57,055 nt of DNA, taken from Myxococcaceae bacterium (GTDB lineage: Bacteria > Myxococcota > Myxococcia > Myxococcales > Myxococcaceae). The stretch is taken from positions 1 to 57,055 of the forward strand of contig JADGRA010000018.1 of assembly GCA_017881265.1 (NCBI GenBank), written 5' to 3'. The notes beneath the pieces were generated by a model. That model saw only the letters and a list, made by a program, of their open reading frames with translations. It was not told the origin of the DNA and did not search any database. Of this stretch, positions 1 to 8,748 are shown one piece after another. The position numbers were made by a program, and so were the translations under genes. Position 1 is the stretch's first letter. Every line of letters begins with the position of its first letter.

Positions 1-2
1 CG

Positions 3-158
3 TCACTCACCGGTCACCTCGTGTTCTCGACCGTTCACACCAACGACGCCGCCGGCGGCATCACCCGCCTCATCGACATGGGGATCGAGCCGTTCCTCGT
101 GGCGTCGTCGCTCGTCGGGCTGCTCGCTCAACGCCTGGTGCGCAAGCCCTTCTCGTGA
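3..158 (+). pseudogene. gspE: GspE-type secretion ATPase, C-terminal fragment cut at a junction
   Basis: The reading frame entering from the left edge encodes about 48 residues typical of the C-terminal domain of a type II secretion or type IV pilus ATPase. The visible motifs are [14 protein letters not shown], then [16 protein letters not shown] and LAQRLVRK. In the family this stretch is followed by a Cys-rich segment (VC..C). Here it changes at about position 141-147 into an unrelated PFS and a stop codon. The sequence after the break is the antisense of pilB, which reads in from the other side. The fragment resembles GspE more than PilB because of its LID and LVASSLVG wording. A real rearrangement and an assembly misjoin both remain possible. 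The start lies outside the window. Confidence 0.65.
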
Positions 159-1054
159 AGCCCGAGCTTGGAGAGGTCCAGCTGGAGGTTTCCCGAATCC
201 AGGATACGCATGACCACCTTCTCGCCGAAGATGCACGGCAAGGTGTTCACGCGAAGGTCGACGGTCTTCCCTTGCGGGGTCTTGAGCTTGATGCGCCCAT
301 CCTGGGGCAGGCGTCGCTCGGAGATGTCCAGGTTGGCCATGATCTTCAGACGGCTGATGATGGCCATCCTCAGCTTCATCGGAGGCTTCATCACATCGTA
401 CATCACGCCGTCGATCCGGAACCGGACCCGGAAGTCCTTCTCGTAGGGCTCGACGTGGATGTCCGAGGCGCCCTTTCGGATGGCGTCCATCAACACCAGG
501 TTCACCAGCTTGACGACCGGTGCGTCGTCGGCAGCACGGGCGGCATCGTCCACATCCTCAGACGCGGCCCCTGCGAGTTCGACCTCGTCGTCTCCCACGG
601 AGCCGACGATTTCCTCGAGTGAGGGCCCCTTCTGCGCATAGTAGCGCTCGATGGCCTCGCGAATGGAGACCTCCGAGGCCACCACCGCTTCGATGTTGTA
701 GCCGGTGGTGAACTTGAGGTCGTCGACCGCGAAGATGTTCGATGGGTCCGCCATCGCGACAATCAACGACGGTCCGGCGCGGTTCACCGGAATCACCACG
801 TGCTTCTGGGCGACGTCCTTCTTGACCAGCTTGATGATTTCCGGATCGATGTCGAAGTCTTTGAGGTTGATGGCCGGAACGCCGTACTGCTTCGACAGGA
901 AGTCGGTGAGTTTGTGCTCCTCGATGGCGCCCGTCTTGATGAGCGCCGTGCCCATGCGGGACCCGGACCGTTGCTGCTCTTCCTGGGCCTTGCGCAGCTG
1001 CTGGACGGAGATCAGGTTCTCGCGGACGAGGAGCTCACCGAGCCGACCGGACAT
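128..1054 (-). CDS. pilB: Type IV pilus assembly ATPase PilB, N-terminal half (truncated)
   Basis: PilB is the hexameric motor ATPase that drives type IV pilus extension at the inner membrane. The 308 residues carry the N-terminal T2SSE_N domain (about 1-150), an acidic linker (about 155-175) and the start of the ATPase N2 domain with [20 protein letters not shown]. They run to [22 protein letters not shown] and then four foreign residues (RTRR) and a stop. Full PilB is about 560-570 residues. The Walker A and B, Asp and His boxes and C-terminal domain are therefore missing, so this product cannot be an active motor. The sequence closely resembles myxococcal PilB. The ATG at 1054 fits the family start MSGRLGELL. 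The break coincides with the GspE-like fragment on the other strand. Confidence 0.85.
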   Translation of the reverse strand: MSGRLGELLVRENLISVQQLRKAQEEQQRSGSRMGTALIKTGAIEEHKLTDFLSKQYGVPAINLKDFDIDPEIIKLVKKDVAQKHVVIPVNRAGPSLIVAMADPSNIFAVDDLKFTTGYNIEAVVASEVSIREAIERYYAQKGPSLEEIVGSVGDDEVELAGAASEDVDDAARAADDAPVVKLVNLVLMDAIRKGASDIHVEPYEKDFRVRFRIDGVMYDVMKPPMKLRMAIISRLKIMANLDISERRLPQDGRIKLKTPQGKTVDLRVNTLPCIFGEKVVMRILDSGNLQLDLSKLGLHEKGLRTRR

Positions 1055-1170
1055 GCCTATGTCCTATCACGGGCGGCCTGACGGCGACCGTTTCCGTACC
1101 AGTGTGAGGTGAACGAGGGGTGTGTGGAGGAGGAAGACAGCCCCGCACTAAGGGCCCCGAAAAAAGGGTG

Positions 1171-2094
1171 TCAACCGGCCGACGCAGCGACCACCGCCCG
1201 CGCTGCCTCGACATCGCGCCGAATCTGCGCGGCCAGTTCCGGTACCGACCCAAATCTCTGCTCTGGACGAAGGCGCTCCAGAAAAGCCACCCGCACCGGC
1301 TGGCCATACAGGTCGCCCGACCAGTCGAGCAGGTGCACCTCGAGGGTGACGCCCGTCCCGGCAAAGGTGGGCCTGGCGCCCACGTTGGCGGCGCCACCTC
1401 GCCAGCTCGCCCCCTCCGAGGCGCCAAGCCGCACCCGGACCGCGTAGACGCCCGCACCCGGGCGTATCTCCGCCTCGGTGTCAACGTTGGCCGTCGGCCA
1501 GCCCAGGGTCCGCCCACGGCCGTCTCCGCGGACGACGACGCCGTCCAAGTCGAAGGCTCGCCCGAGGAGGGCCCGGGCGGCGGAGACTCGGCCCTCGAGG
1601 AGGTACTCGCGGATGCGGGAGCTGGACGCGACCACCCCTTCCACCGTGACCGGCTCCACCACGTGGACCTGGGCGGACCGGGCCAGCGCCGCCTTCCGGA
1701 GGCTGGCCACCGTCCCCGAGCGACGGGCGCCGTAGGTGAAGTCCTGCCCCACCACCAGGTGCGCGACCCGAAGGCCGTCGAGCAGGGAGGCCTCGAAGTC
1801 CTCAGCCGAGGTGGTGGCGTAGGCCGGCGTGAAGGGCAGCACCACCGCGGCGGCCAGCCCCGAGGCGGCGAACAGCTCGATCTTGCGGCTGAGGGTAGTG
1901 ATGAGTTTCGGCGCCAGCTCCGGTTGGAGGATTTTCCCCGGGTGCGGGTTGAAGGTGAGCGCCGCCGGACGTCCCAGCGTCCCGGCGAGCTGGAACAGCG
2001 CCTGGTGGCCCAGGTGGACGCCGTCGAAGTTGCCGAGGGCGAGCGCGGAGCCAGCCAGCTCGGAAGCCTCGGAGAGCGCGTGGAAGACCTTCAT
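1171..2094 (-). CDS. ribF: Bifunctional riboflavin kinase / FAD synthetase RibF
   Basis: RibF phosphorylates riboflavin to FMN and adenylates FMN to FAD in the cytoplasm. The N-terminal nucleotidyltransferase half shows GNFDGVHLGHQAL, FNPHP and the SSSRIREYLLEGRV segment. The C-terminal kinase half shows GRTLGWPTANV, GVYAV and VHLLDWSGDLYG. At 307 residues it has the usual family length. The frame stays open upstream to 2196, but the ATG at 2094 (MKVFHALSEA) is chosen because the extra 34 residues are basic, low-complexity and not conserved in the family. The start is 40 bases from the divergent trmB start, so both genes share a very short promoter region. Confidence 0.93.
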   Translation of the reverse strand: MKVFHALSEASELAGSALALGNFDGVHLGHQALFQLAGTLGRPAALTFNPHPGKILQPELAPKLITTLSRKIELFAASGLAAAVVLPFTPAYATTSAEDFEASLLDGLRVAHLVVGQDFTYGARRSGTVASLRKAALARSAQVHVVEPVTVEGVVASSSRIREYLLEGRVSAARALLGRAFDLDGVVVRGDGRGRTLGWPTANVDTEAEIRPGAGVYAVRVRLGASEGASWRGGAANVGARPTFAGTGVTLEVHLLDWSGDLYGQPVRVAFLERLRPEQRFGSVPELAAQIRRDVEAARAVVAASAG

Positions 2095-2134
2095 TGCGGC
2101 GCCCTGTCTAGCGTATAGGCCCTGCACTGTTCCA

Positions 2135-2803
2135 ATGACGCGGGGACCTCTTCTGCGGCCCGAGCCAGCTGGCCGGGCCTTCACCGAGCTGCTCACGCCG
2201 CCGGACTGGGCGGCCGTCTTCGGGCGGGCCGGGCCGCTGGAGCTGGAGCTCGGCTCGGGCGCCGGCGGCTTCGCCCTGGCCTACGCGGCGCTGCACCCGG
2301 AGGTGAACTACGTCGCCATCGAGTGGCGGAAGAAGTATGCACGGGAAGTGGAACACCAGGCGCGTACCCGTGGACGGTCCAACCTCCGGGTGGTGGAGGC
2401 CGATGCACGTGCCGTGGTACCTCGCCTCTTCGCCCCCGCCTCGCTGGCCGCCATCCATTTCCAATTTCCGGACCCCTGGTGGAAACGCTCGCACCAGAAG
2501 CGCCAGCTGCTTTCCCTGGAATTCGCGACCTTGCTCTTCACGCTTCTGGCGCCCGGTGGGCTGTTCGACCTGCGCACCGACGTTGAGGACCGGGGCCGGG
2601 CCATGCTCGACACGCTGGAGGCGGTCGGTCTCACCAATCCACTGGGCCGCGGCGCCTTCCATCCGAGCGACCCCGAGGAGCCGGTGAGCAGCCGAGAGCG
2701 GCGGTACCTCGCCTCGGGCGAGCCGGTGTACCGGGCGCGTCTGCGCAAGTCCCCTCTTGTGCACACCCCCGCCGCGGGCGGACCATCGGTCTCTCCGGCA
2801 TGA
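2135..2803 (+). CDS. trmB: tRNA (guanine-N7)-methyltransferase TrmB
   Basis: TrmB methylates G46 of the tRNA variable loop using S-adenosylmethionine. The 222-residue protein shows the SAM-binding motif ELGSGAGGFALAYA and AIEWRKKYA. It also has the family hallmark FQFPDPWWKRSHQKRQL followed by the LAPGG and LRTDVED segments. The frame is open from 1829, but that upstream part overlaps ribF on the other strand. The ATG at 2135 gives the usual family length. The last bases overlap the next start in an ATGA arrangement, so the downstream lipoprotein is probably translationally coupled. Confidence 0.93.
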   Translation: MTRGPLLRPEPAGRAFTELLTPPDWAAVFGRAGPLELELGSGAGGFALAYAALHPEVNYVAIEWRKKYAREVEHQARTRGRSNLRVVEADARAVVPRLFAPASLAAIHFQFPDPWWKRSHQKRQLLSLEFATLLFTLLAPGGLFDLRTDVEDRGRAMLDTLEAVGLTNPLGRGAFHPSDPEEPVSSRERRYLASGEPVYRARLRKSPLVHTPAAGGPSVSPA

Positions 2804-3195
2804 CGAAAGCCCACCTCCTCGGCTGCCTGGCCCTTCTTTCGGGCTGCCACTCCGCGCAGGACGAGTCGCCCGAGGCCGCCTACCGCGCCTTCGCCGCGGC
2901 GGCCAACAAGGGCGAGGAAGCGGTGGCGTTCGCCCGCCTCACCTCGGCCAGCCAGCAAGCGCTGCGCGGCCGGCTGGCCGGGCTGTCGGCCGCCAGCGGG
3001 GGGTCGCTCCGCGAGGAGGCGCCCAGCATCGTCTTCCGGGCTGGGCGCGGCGCGCCCATCACCGCCGTGCAAGTGTTGAAAAAGGAGCAGGACCGCGCCA
3101 CGGTGGCGGTTAATACAGGGGAGGCGACGCGGGAGGTGACCCTGCGTCGCGAAGGCGGTGAGTGGCGGGTCGAATTCCCGGTGGCGCCGCCCTAG
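2800..3195 (+). CDS. Small predicted lipoprotein
   Basis: This is a 131-residue protein with a lipoprotein signal: a short hydrophobic stretch after MTKAH, then the lipobox LLSGC with Cys at about residue 17. The mature part has an alpha-rich segment (YRAFAAAANKGEE) and ends in beta-like strands (ATVAVNTGEATREVTLRREGG). That resembles the small DUF4878/NTF2-like lipoproteins common in myxobacteria. It overlaps trmB by four bases. No catalytic motif is visible and no function can be assigned; the NTF2-like comparison is a guess from shape. Confidence 0.8.
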   Translation: MTKAHLLGCLALLSGCHSAQDESPEAAYRAFAAAANKGEEAVAFARLTSASQQALRGRLAGLSAASGGSLREEAPSIVFRAGRGAPITAVQVLKKEQDRATVAVNTGEATREVTLRREGGEWRVEFPVAPP

Positions 3196-3244
3196 CGGCG
3201 CGCCTCCGGGGGAAGCCTTCGACGGGTTGGCAGGTTGAGGGGAC

Positions 3245-4135
3245 ATGATGAACGAGAAGAAGACCCGCCCAGCGCCCTCGGTAGAAGTCATCCGGCGCCC
3301 GTCGCTCGCCGGGCCCCCGCGCCCCACCTCGACCCGAGGTCCACCCTCACGGCCGCCCCCCAGCCGGCGTCCACCGCTGCAGCCGCCCACCCCGGAACAA
3401 GTCCAGGCGCTCGCCATCCGGGAGCGGGTCCCGGCGCGCATCGCGCGCGGGGAACTCGACGGGAAGATGAAGGCACGCGTCTGGCGCAAGCTTCACGCGG
3501 AGGAAGCGAAGCGCTTCGAGGAGGCCTACCAGCTGGTGGCGCACACCCCGGGCCTGGCCCTGGAGGACGCCTTCGCGCTGCTGCAGTCCGGGCTGAGCGT
3601 CGAGGAGCTTCGGACGCGACGCGCGCGGACGGCCCGCCGCGTCGACCTGCGCGAGGCTCGCCTCGGGGTGGCCGCCGAGCCGATCGACCGCTGGCTCACC
3701 CAGCGCATCGAGGAAAAGACGCCGCTCGCCATCGTGCTCGCCGACCGCACCGTCCTCGACGTGCTGACGGCAGTCCAACCGCTGGCCTTCATCCTCGAGC
3801 GGGGGGGACGGGTGGAGAAGCTGCAGGTGGTGCTGCTCAGTCGCGCGTACACCTGGGAGCAGGCCCAGCCGTCGCTGCCGCGCGACGCGCGTCTGGCGCA
3901 GCGCCCGGCCCCGGTGGCGCGCGAGCCGGACCGCCGCCCGGTGTCTGACCCTCGACCCCTCCTCGAGCGTCACGGGCAGAGTGTGCACCTCGAGCTCCGC
4001 AACGGGCTGGGGGTCGCTCGCCCCCTGCTGGCGGTCGGACCGTATGACGTCCTGGTGGGCGCCGAGGGCGAGGAGTTCCTCGTTCCCCTGCACGCGCTGG
4101 TGTCATGGACGGCGGGCAGCGAGGGGCCCCGATGA
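3245..4135 (+). CDS. Unknown protein with two possible Sm/Hfq-like segments
   Basis: This 296-residue protein has a Pro/Arg-rich N-terminus (1-50), a charged helical part (about 60-140) and two short beta-rich segments. The last one, about 245-290, reads SVHLELRNGLGVARPLL, then PYDVLVGAEGEEFLVPLHALVSW. Spacing and wording follow the Hfq pattern of NG, then a D/Y-V-hydrophobic strand, then a (Y/V)xHA(I/L)S strand. A second segment at about 155-205 (EKTPLAIVLADRTVL, then LAFILERGG and VVLLSRAYTW) follows the same layout. The GAGGGGAC upstream is a good ribosome site for the ATGATG start. The fold call is my own comparison by eye. The gene is certain, its role is not. Confidence 0.85.
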   Translation: MMNEKKTRPAPSVEVIRRPSLAGPPRPTSTRGPPSRPPPSRRPPLQPPTPEQVQALAIRERVPARIARGELDGKMKARVWRKLHAEEAKRFEEAYQLVAHTPGLALEDAFALLQSGLSVEELRTRRARTARRVDLREARLGVAAEPIDRWLTQRIEEKTPLAIVLADRTVLDVLTAVQPLAFILERGGRVEKLQVVLLSRAYTWEQAQPSLPRDARLAQRPAPVAREPDRRPVSDPRPLLERHGQSVHLELRNGLGVARPLLAVGPYDVLVGAEGEEFLVPLHALVSWTAGSEGPR

Positions 4136-4278
4136 GATTCCGGCCTCTCCTCAAGTGGTGGCTGGTGCTGGCGGGCGCGGCGCTCGTCCTGCGCCTGGCG
4201 GCCGGCGCTTCCCCGGCGCGCGCGCTTGCACTCGGTGCGGAGCCACGGCTGCCGACGGCGGCCCCCTCATCCTTCTGA
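4132..4278 (+). CDS. Possible 48-residue membrane or exported peptide
   Basis: An ATGA overlap with the preceding stop opens a short frame of 48 residues. It starts MRFRPLLKWWLVLAGAALVL, a basic start plus a hydrophobic stretch like a signal peptide or single membrane helix. It continues with Ala-rich sequence containing a possible SPARALA cleavage site and ends in SSF. The coupling and the plausible signal suggest a real small gene. Conservation cannot be judged from one sequence, and GC-rich DNA often yields such frames by chance. Confidence 0.4.
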   Translation: MRFRPLLKWWLVLAGAALVLRLAAGASPARALALGAEPRLPTAAPSSF

Positions 4279-4312
4279 GGCGCCGCCGCCCCCTTGGCGT
4301 GCGAGGCCCGCC

Positions 4313-5080
4313 CTAGACGTCCGCGGTGGTCGCGCCAGACATGCCGAGCCGCATCTGCAGGCGCGACTGGAGCTTGCGGAGGTCCTCCAAGGAAGCCGGC
4401 TGAACGCCGCTCGTCTGCCCGGTACCCAGCGCGGCGGCGACTGCCCGAAGCGCCGACTCGTCGTCGGAGCGAAGCGCCTGAATCAACCCGGCGGCGGTCT
4501 CGAAGAGTTCCCGGAGCTCGTCGCCGGAGCGCAAGGAGTGGGTGGGCACATCGCGGCGCCCCTCCGCCAGCTGCTCGAGGAGGCGGCGCACCCGGTACAC
4601 CGGACCGGCAATCTTGTGGGTGGCAACGATGGAGGCGGCGACGACACCGGCCACGAAGACCAACAGGCTCACCAGCAGCACCCAGGTGGCCCGGCGCTGC
4701 TCGCGCTCGAGCGCCGTCCTCTGGGAGAGGACGGCCTGGTGCTCGCGCTGGTAGGCCTCGTCGATGGCCTGCGACTGGCGCTCGAGGGCCGCGGCGAAGG
4801 CCGGGTCGTCAAAGCGCTCGAGGAGATTCTTGCCGAGCGCCGCGTTTCCTAGCTCTCGGCTGGCCAGCGCCGCGGATTCTCGCGCTTCCACCGCCCCTTG
4901 TGCCTGCTCGGAGAGCGCGGAGGCCGCCCGTGCCAGAAAGACGCCCAGGAGGGCCGCCGCGCACAGGGCGCTAGTGAGCGCTAGCAGGGTGAAGCGGAGC
5001 TGCAGCGGTGCATCCAGCAGGTAGTTGCGCAGGTGGCGCTGGGACCGCGGAGCAGCAGGGGCTTCGTCGGGTTCAGCCAT
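4313..5080 (-). CDS. HAMP-domain membrane protein without an output domain
   Basis: A 255-residue inner-membrane protein. It has a first membrane helix at about 28-52 (LRFTLLALTSALCAAALLGV), a predicted periplasmic helical sensor of about 80 residues and a second membrane helix at about 130-152. A HAMP-like linker follows (THKIAGPVYRVRRLLEQLAEG, about 153-175). The rest is a short helical tail ending near residue 255. There is no kinase, methyl-accepting or cyclase domain, so it may signal by contact with a partner. It is the last gene of a minus-strand set after the HEAT protein, with only a 9-base gap. Confidence 0.85.
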   Translation of the reverse strand: MAEPDEAPAAPRSQRHLRNYLLDAPLQLRFTLLALTSALCAAALLGVFLARAASALSEQAQGAVEARESAALASRELGNAALGKNLLERFDDPAFAAALERQSQAIDEAYQREHQAVLSQRTALEREQRRATWVLLVSLLVFVAGVVAASIVATHKIAGPVYRVRRLLEQLAEGRRDVPTHSLRSGDELRELFETAAGLIQALRSDDESALRAVAAALGTGQTSGVQPASLEDLRKLQSRLQMRLGMSGATTADV

Positions 5081-5089
5081 GGCAGCCTC

Positions 5090-5884
5090 CTAGAGATTCC
5101 ATTCGAATGTCGCGGCCAAATCTTGCAGCAGCCTTGGGACGAGCGCTCGCAGCGCGTCCTCCGGGCGGCCGCCGCTGGCCCGCCCCGTCACCTCGCCGAG
5201 CACCTGCTGGTCGGGATAGCTCAGGCACACCATCACGACGGCGACCTCGGAGCCCTTGCGCGCCAGCCGGGTGCGAATCTGGAAGCCCTGCAGCTGGGCT
5301 TGGACCAACGCCGCCTTGGCCGCCGCCCGGTCCTCGGCATCGGGCGCCACCTGGACGCCCATCCACCGCAGACGGTTCACCAGCCGCGCGCGGGCCAGCG
5401 ACAGCAGCGAGGCGTCGGCCGGCGGGTCGCTGTCGTCCACCACCGGCGGCACCGCCACGTACACCTTCGGCCGCCGCGTGCTGACGGCCCGCAGCGTGGC
5501 CACTGCCCGCGCCACCTCATCGCGGGCCAGCGCGTCGGTGTCCGTCCCGTGGGCCAGAAGACAGTCCAGGGCTGCCGGGTCGTGCAGGTTGGGCAGGCTG
5601 CGCGCGACCGCTGCCCGCACCAGCGGCTCGGGGTCCCCCAGGGCCGTGCACAGGGGTGCCAGCGCGGAGGCTTCCTCGGTTGCCCCCAGGGTGAGGGCGG
5701 CCTGCACCCGGGCGCGCGGGTCCTGTGCGGTGGTCAGCTGGCGCACGAGAAAAGACCAGCGCGCATCGGCATCGGCCGACGCGCCGCCGGCCACCAGCAG
5801 CACCAGGGCACACAGCGACTGGCGCCGAGAGGAGAGCGCCTTTGCGGCGCCTTGTCTTGCCCACGCGCGTCGGCGGCCGCTCAC
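5090..5884 (-). CDS. HEAT-repeat exported protein with a TolB/CsgG-like C-terminal part
   Basis: This 264-residue protein has a basic start and a hydrophobic segment (LCALVLLVAGGASADA) that looks like a signal peptide. HEAT/PBS-type repeats follow at about 45-130 (DPRARVQAALTLG, PLVRAAVARSLPN). The C-terminal half (about 138-264) begins KVYVAVPPVVDDSD. It has alternating strands and helices, loosely like the small domain of CsgG/TolB-type envelope proteins; that comparison is an inference. The GTG start at 5884 overlaps the stop of the peptidase gene (GTGA), so the two are translationally coupled. Confidence 0.8.
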   Translation of the reverse strand: MSGRRRAWARQGAAKALSSRRQSLCALVLLVAGGASADADARWSFLVRQLTTAQDPRARVQAALTLGATEEASALAPLCTALGDPEPLVRAAVARSLPNLHDPAALDCLLAHGTDTDALARDEVARAVATLRAVSTRRPKVYVAVPPVVDDSDPPADASLLSLARARLVNRLRWMGVQVAPDAEDRAAAKAALVQAQLQGFQIRTRLARKGSEVAVVMVCLSYPDQQVLGEVTGRASGGRPEDALRALVPRLLQDLAATFEWNL

Positions 5885-8748
5885 CGGGCAGGCGCCTCGC
5901 CCAGGGTGACCGCGAGTTCCACCCGCCGCCCGTCGCGCAGCACAATGGCCGTCATGGCGTCGCCCGGCTTGCTGGCCGTCAGCGCGAACATGAAGTCCTC
6001 GACACTTCCGATGGTGTGGGTGCCGAGTTGCACCAGGACGTCACCCCGGCGCAGTCCGGCCTTCTCCGCCGGAGAGCCAGCCCGCACCGCGGCCAGCAGC
6101 ACACCGGACACCCCCTTGGGCGGCCCCCCGTAGTCGGGAACGGTGCCGAGGGAGGCCCGCGAGGTGCGCACGTCCCCTGGGGGAGCCGGGGCGGCGACGT
6201 GCTGCACGCTGAGGGGTTCCGGGCGAAGCGCCAGCGCACGCAGCACCGCCTGGGCAAAGACGCCCACCTGCGCCGCCCCCGCGGCATTAATCTTGTCCGC
6301 CGCGTCCGAGGGCCGGTGGTAGTCGGCGTGCGCTCCGGTGAAGAGATGAAGCACCGGCACGCCGGCCGCGAAGAAGCTGGAGTGGTCGCTCGGGCCGTAC
6401 CCGTCGCCCCCGGTGCTGCAGGTGAGCCGCGCAGCGGCACACGCAGGCGGCACCAACTCGGTCCATTCCTTGGCGGAGCCCGTCCCGAGGACCAGGAGCC
6501 GGTTGTCCCGGAGCCGGCCCACCATGTCCAGATTCACCATGGCTTCCAGGCCGTCGATGTTGACACCGGCGGGCGGGACCCGGACGAAGTGCGAGGAGCC
6601 CAGCGTCCCTGCTTCCTCGCCACTGAAGATGACCACCAGGACGTCGCGCCCCAGGGCGCTCCGGTTGGCCTGCAGGCTGCGTGCAAGCTCGAGAACCACG
6701 GCGACGCCCGAGGCATTGTCGTCGGCGCCGAGGTGTGGCTGGTGCGAGTCAGGGGCGAGCGAGCTTTTCCCCCCGAGGCCGAGATGGTCGAGGTGCGCTC
6801 CGACGAGGACTGCGCCGCGCAGACGCTGGTGCTCAGCCGTGGCGCCTACATCGACCGTGCTGCCCGCGATAACCGTGCGCCGTGGATTTACCGGGTACAC
6901 CTTGGCAACAGCCGGGGTGAAGGTGGCCTCTACGGGGATGCGGGCCACCAGGTTGGAGGTGGTGGTCCGTTCCTCCAGAAGCTCCACCCGGAGGCGGGCA
7001 TGCACCGGCTCGCCACGCCCCAGCGCGGCCAGCGCTGGGGCAGCGGCCTCGCGGCCGACGAGGAGGACGGGCAACCCGGCGTCGCCGGTCCCGGTCCCTT
7101 CCCGGTCGGGCAGCTGCAGGCTGGCCTCCTTGGGCATGGACCATCCCGTGGCGGCCCCGGGCGGGGGCTGCGGGGCATCCACGACGAGGAGGGCGCGGGC
7201 TCCGCGCTCTCGCGCCAGCCACGCCTTGCGCCGCAGGTCGCCATGATGGCGCTGCTGCTCGGCTGCGGCGAAGGAGGGCACTTCGGGGACGAAGCGCCGC
7301 ACCACCGCCACCTTGCCCTTCACGTCCAAGCCGGCCCAGTCGTCCATCCCCAGCTCGGGTGCGCGCACGCCGTAGCCCACCAGGACGAGGTCCCCCTCCG
7401 CCTCGCCCTGGGCGCTGAAGGGCGCCGGCGCCAGGGAGGCGGGCGCGACGGGCTGCGCGCCGAGGGTCAACGCCGTCCGGGGGCCGGCGGTGACACGAAG
7501 CACCACCTCGAAGGGCTGCCGGTAGCCGTCGCTGCCGGCCGGTTCGAGTCCAAGCGCCCGAAAGCGCTCCTCGACATAGTTGAGCGCGGCGTTCAGGCCG
7601 GTGGTGCCCAGGCCCCGCCCCTCGCGCTCCGGGGCCGCCAGCCAGGCGACGTCCCGGGCGATGCGGTCCGCGGCCGAGCGGGGCTCCGTCGGCGCAGCCC
7701 CCGTCCAGCGGGCCAGAAACAGGTTGGTGTCGTGCTGGCCCGCCGGGGTGGCGCGGTTGCTGGAAAACACCAGCGTCTGGCCGTCGGGGGACAAAAGCGG
7801 AAAGCCGTCGAAGCCAGCGGCGGTCGTAATCTGCTCGAGCCCCGTGCCGTCCACGTTGACGGCCCACAGGTTGAACTCCCGCCCCTTGGGGTCGCCGGAG
7901 TTACTGCTGAAGAGGATGCGGCGGCCGTCCGGAAACCAGGATGGTCCGAAGCTGGCGGCGTCGAGGTAGGTGATTTGCCGCGCGTCCGTCCCGTCGGCAT
8001 TGGCGACCCAAATCTCCAGCTTGGTGGGTCGGACGACGTTGCGTGCCAGCAATTCCCGGTACTCGGCCAGCTCCGCGCCGACGGGGCGCGAGGCGCGCCA
8101 GACAATCTTCGTGCAGTCCGGACTGAAGAAGCCCCCGCCGTCGTAGCCGGGGGTGTCGGTGAGCCGGCGGACGTTCTTCCCGTCCGCGTCCATGCGGTAA
8201 AGGTCCAGGTCTCCATCGCGCACCGAGGTGAAGAGGATGCTTCCGTCGAGGGGGCACACCGTCCCCTCCGCGTCGTAGCCAGGGGTGTCCGTCAGGCGCT
8301 GGAGCCCCGTCCCATCCTTGTGGGCCCGGAAGATGTCGTACGCGGGGTGGAGGGCCCAGACGTAGCCCTTGCTGCGGTCCGGCGGGGGCGGGCAGTTGGG
8401 GCCGCCGAGATGCGTAGAGGCGTAGATGAGGTCCTGGTTGCCCGGCAGGAAGTAGGCGCAGGTGGTGGCGCCCTTCCCGCTGGAGACGGGGACCGGGCGA
8501 AGAGGCTCCTGCAGCGGGAGCCGAAAGATGCGGTCGCAGTCCTGGCCGGGGCCGCGGGCTTGAAACACCAGCTCCTTGCCGTCGAACGACCAGTAGGCCT
8601 CGGCATTCTCGCCACCGAAGCTGAGCTGGCGCAGGTCGGCCAGGTGGACCTCCCCGGGCTCGGCCGGGAAGGGGCGTGGGCTTGCGGGGATGGCCGGCGC
8701 TGCAGCCAGGCAGAGCGCGCTCAAGGCAGCCAGAAGGGAACCGGTCAC
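5881..8748 (-). CDS. Exported three-domain peptidase: PD40 propeller, M28 zinc peptidase, PDZ
   Basis: This 955-residue protein starts with a signal-like segment (SLLAALSALCLAAAPAIPA). Residues about 40-390 carry TolB-like PD40 propeller repeats (IFRAHKDGTGLQRLTDTPGYD and similar). An M28 aminopeptidase domain follows at about 420-830. It has ligand motifs GAHLDHLGLGG near 650, ADDNASG, FSGEEAGTLGS and SDHSSFF near 787. The PDZ domain lies at about 870-950 (AGSPAEKAGLRRGDVLVQLG). M28 enzymes use two zinc ions to remove N-terminal residues. The frame is open far upstream, but that part is antisense to alaS; GTG at 8748 directly precedes the signal. It leads a three-gene minus-strand operon. 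Confidence 0.88.
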   Translation of the reverse strand: MTGSLLAALSALCLAAAPAIPASPRPFPAEPGEVHLADLRQLSFGGENAEAYWSFDGKELVFQARGPGQDCDRIFRLPLQEPLRPVPVSSGKGATTCAYFLPGNQDLIYASTHLGGPNCPPPPDRSKGYVWALHPAYDIFRAHKDGTGLQRLTDTPGYDAEGTVCPLDGSILFTSVRDGDLDLYRMDADGKNVRRLTDTPGYDGGGFFSPDCTKIVWRASRPVGAELAEYRELLARNVVRPTKLEIWVANADGTDARQITYLDAASFGPSWFPDGRRILFSSNSGDPKGREFNLWAVNVDGTGLEQITTAAGFDGFPLLSPDGQTLVFSSNRATPAGQHDTNLFLARWTGAAPTEPRSAADRIARDVAWLAAPEREGRGLGTTGLNAALNYVEERFRALGLEPAGSDGYRQPFEVVLRVTAGPRTALTLGAQPVAPASLAPAPFSAQGEAEGDLVLVGYGVRAPELGMDDWAGLDVKGKVAVVRRFVPEVPSFAAAEQQRHHGDLRRKAWLARERGARALLVVDAPQPPPGAATGWSMPKEASLQLPDREGTGTGDAGLPVLLVGREAAAPALAALGRGEPVHARLRVELLEERTTTSNLVARIPVEATFTPAVAKVYPVNPRRTVIAGSTVDVGATAEHQRLRGAVLVGAHLDHLGLGGKSSLAPDSHQPHLGADDNASGVAVVLELARSLQANRSALGRDVLVVIFSGEEAGTLGSSHFVRVPPAGVNIDGLEAMVNLDMVGRLRDNRLLVLGTGSAKEWTELVPPACAAARLTCSTGGDGYGPSDHSSFFAAGVPVLHLFTGAHADYHRPSDAADKINAAGAAQVGVFAQAVLRALALRPEPLSVQHVAAPAPPGDVRTSRASLGTVPDYGGPPKGVSGVLLAAVRAGSPAEKAGLRRGDVLVQLGTHTIGSVEDFMFALTASKPGDAMTAIVLRDGRRVELAVTLGEAPAR

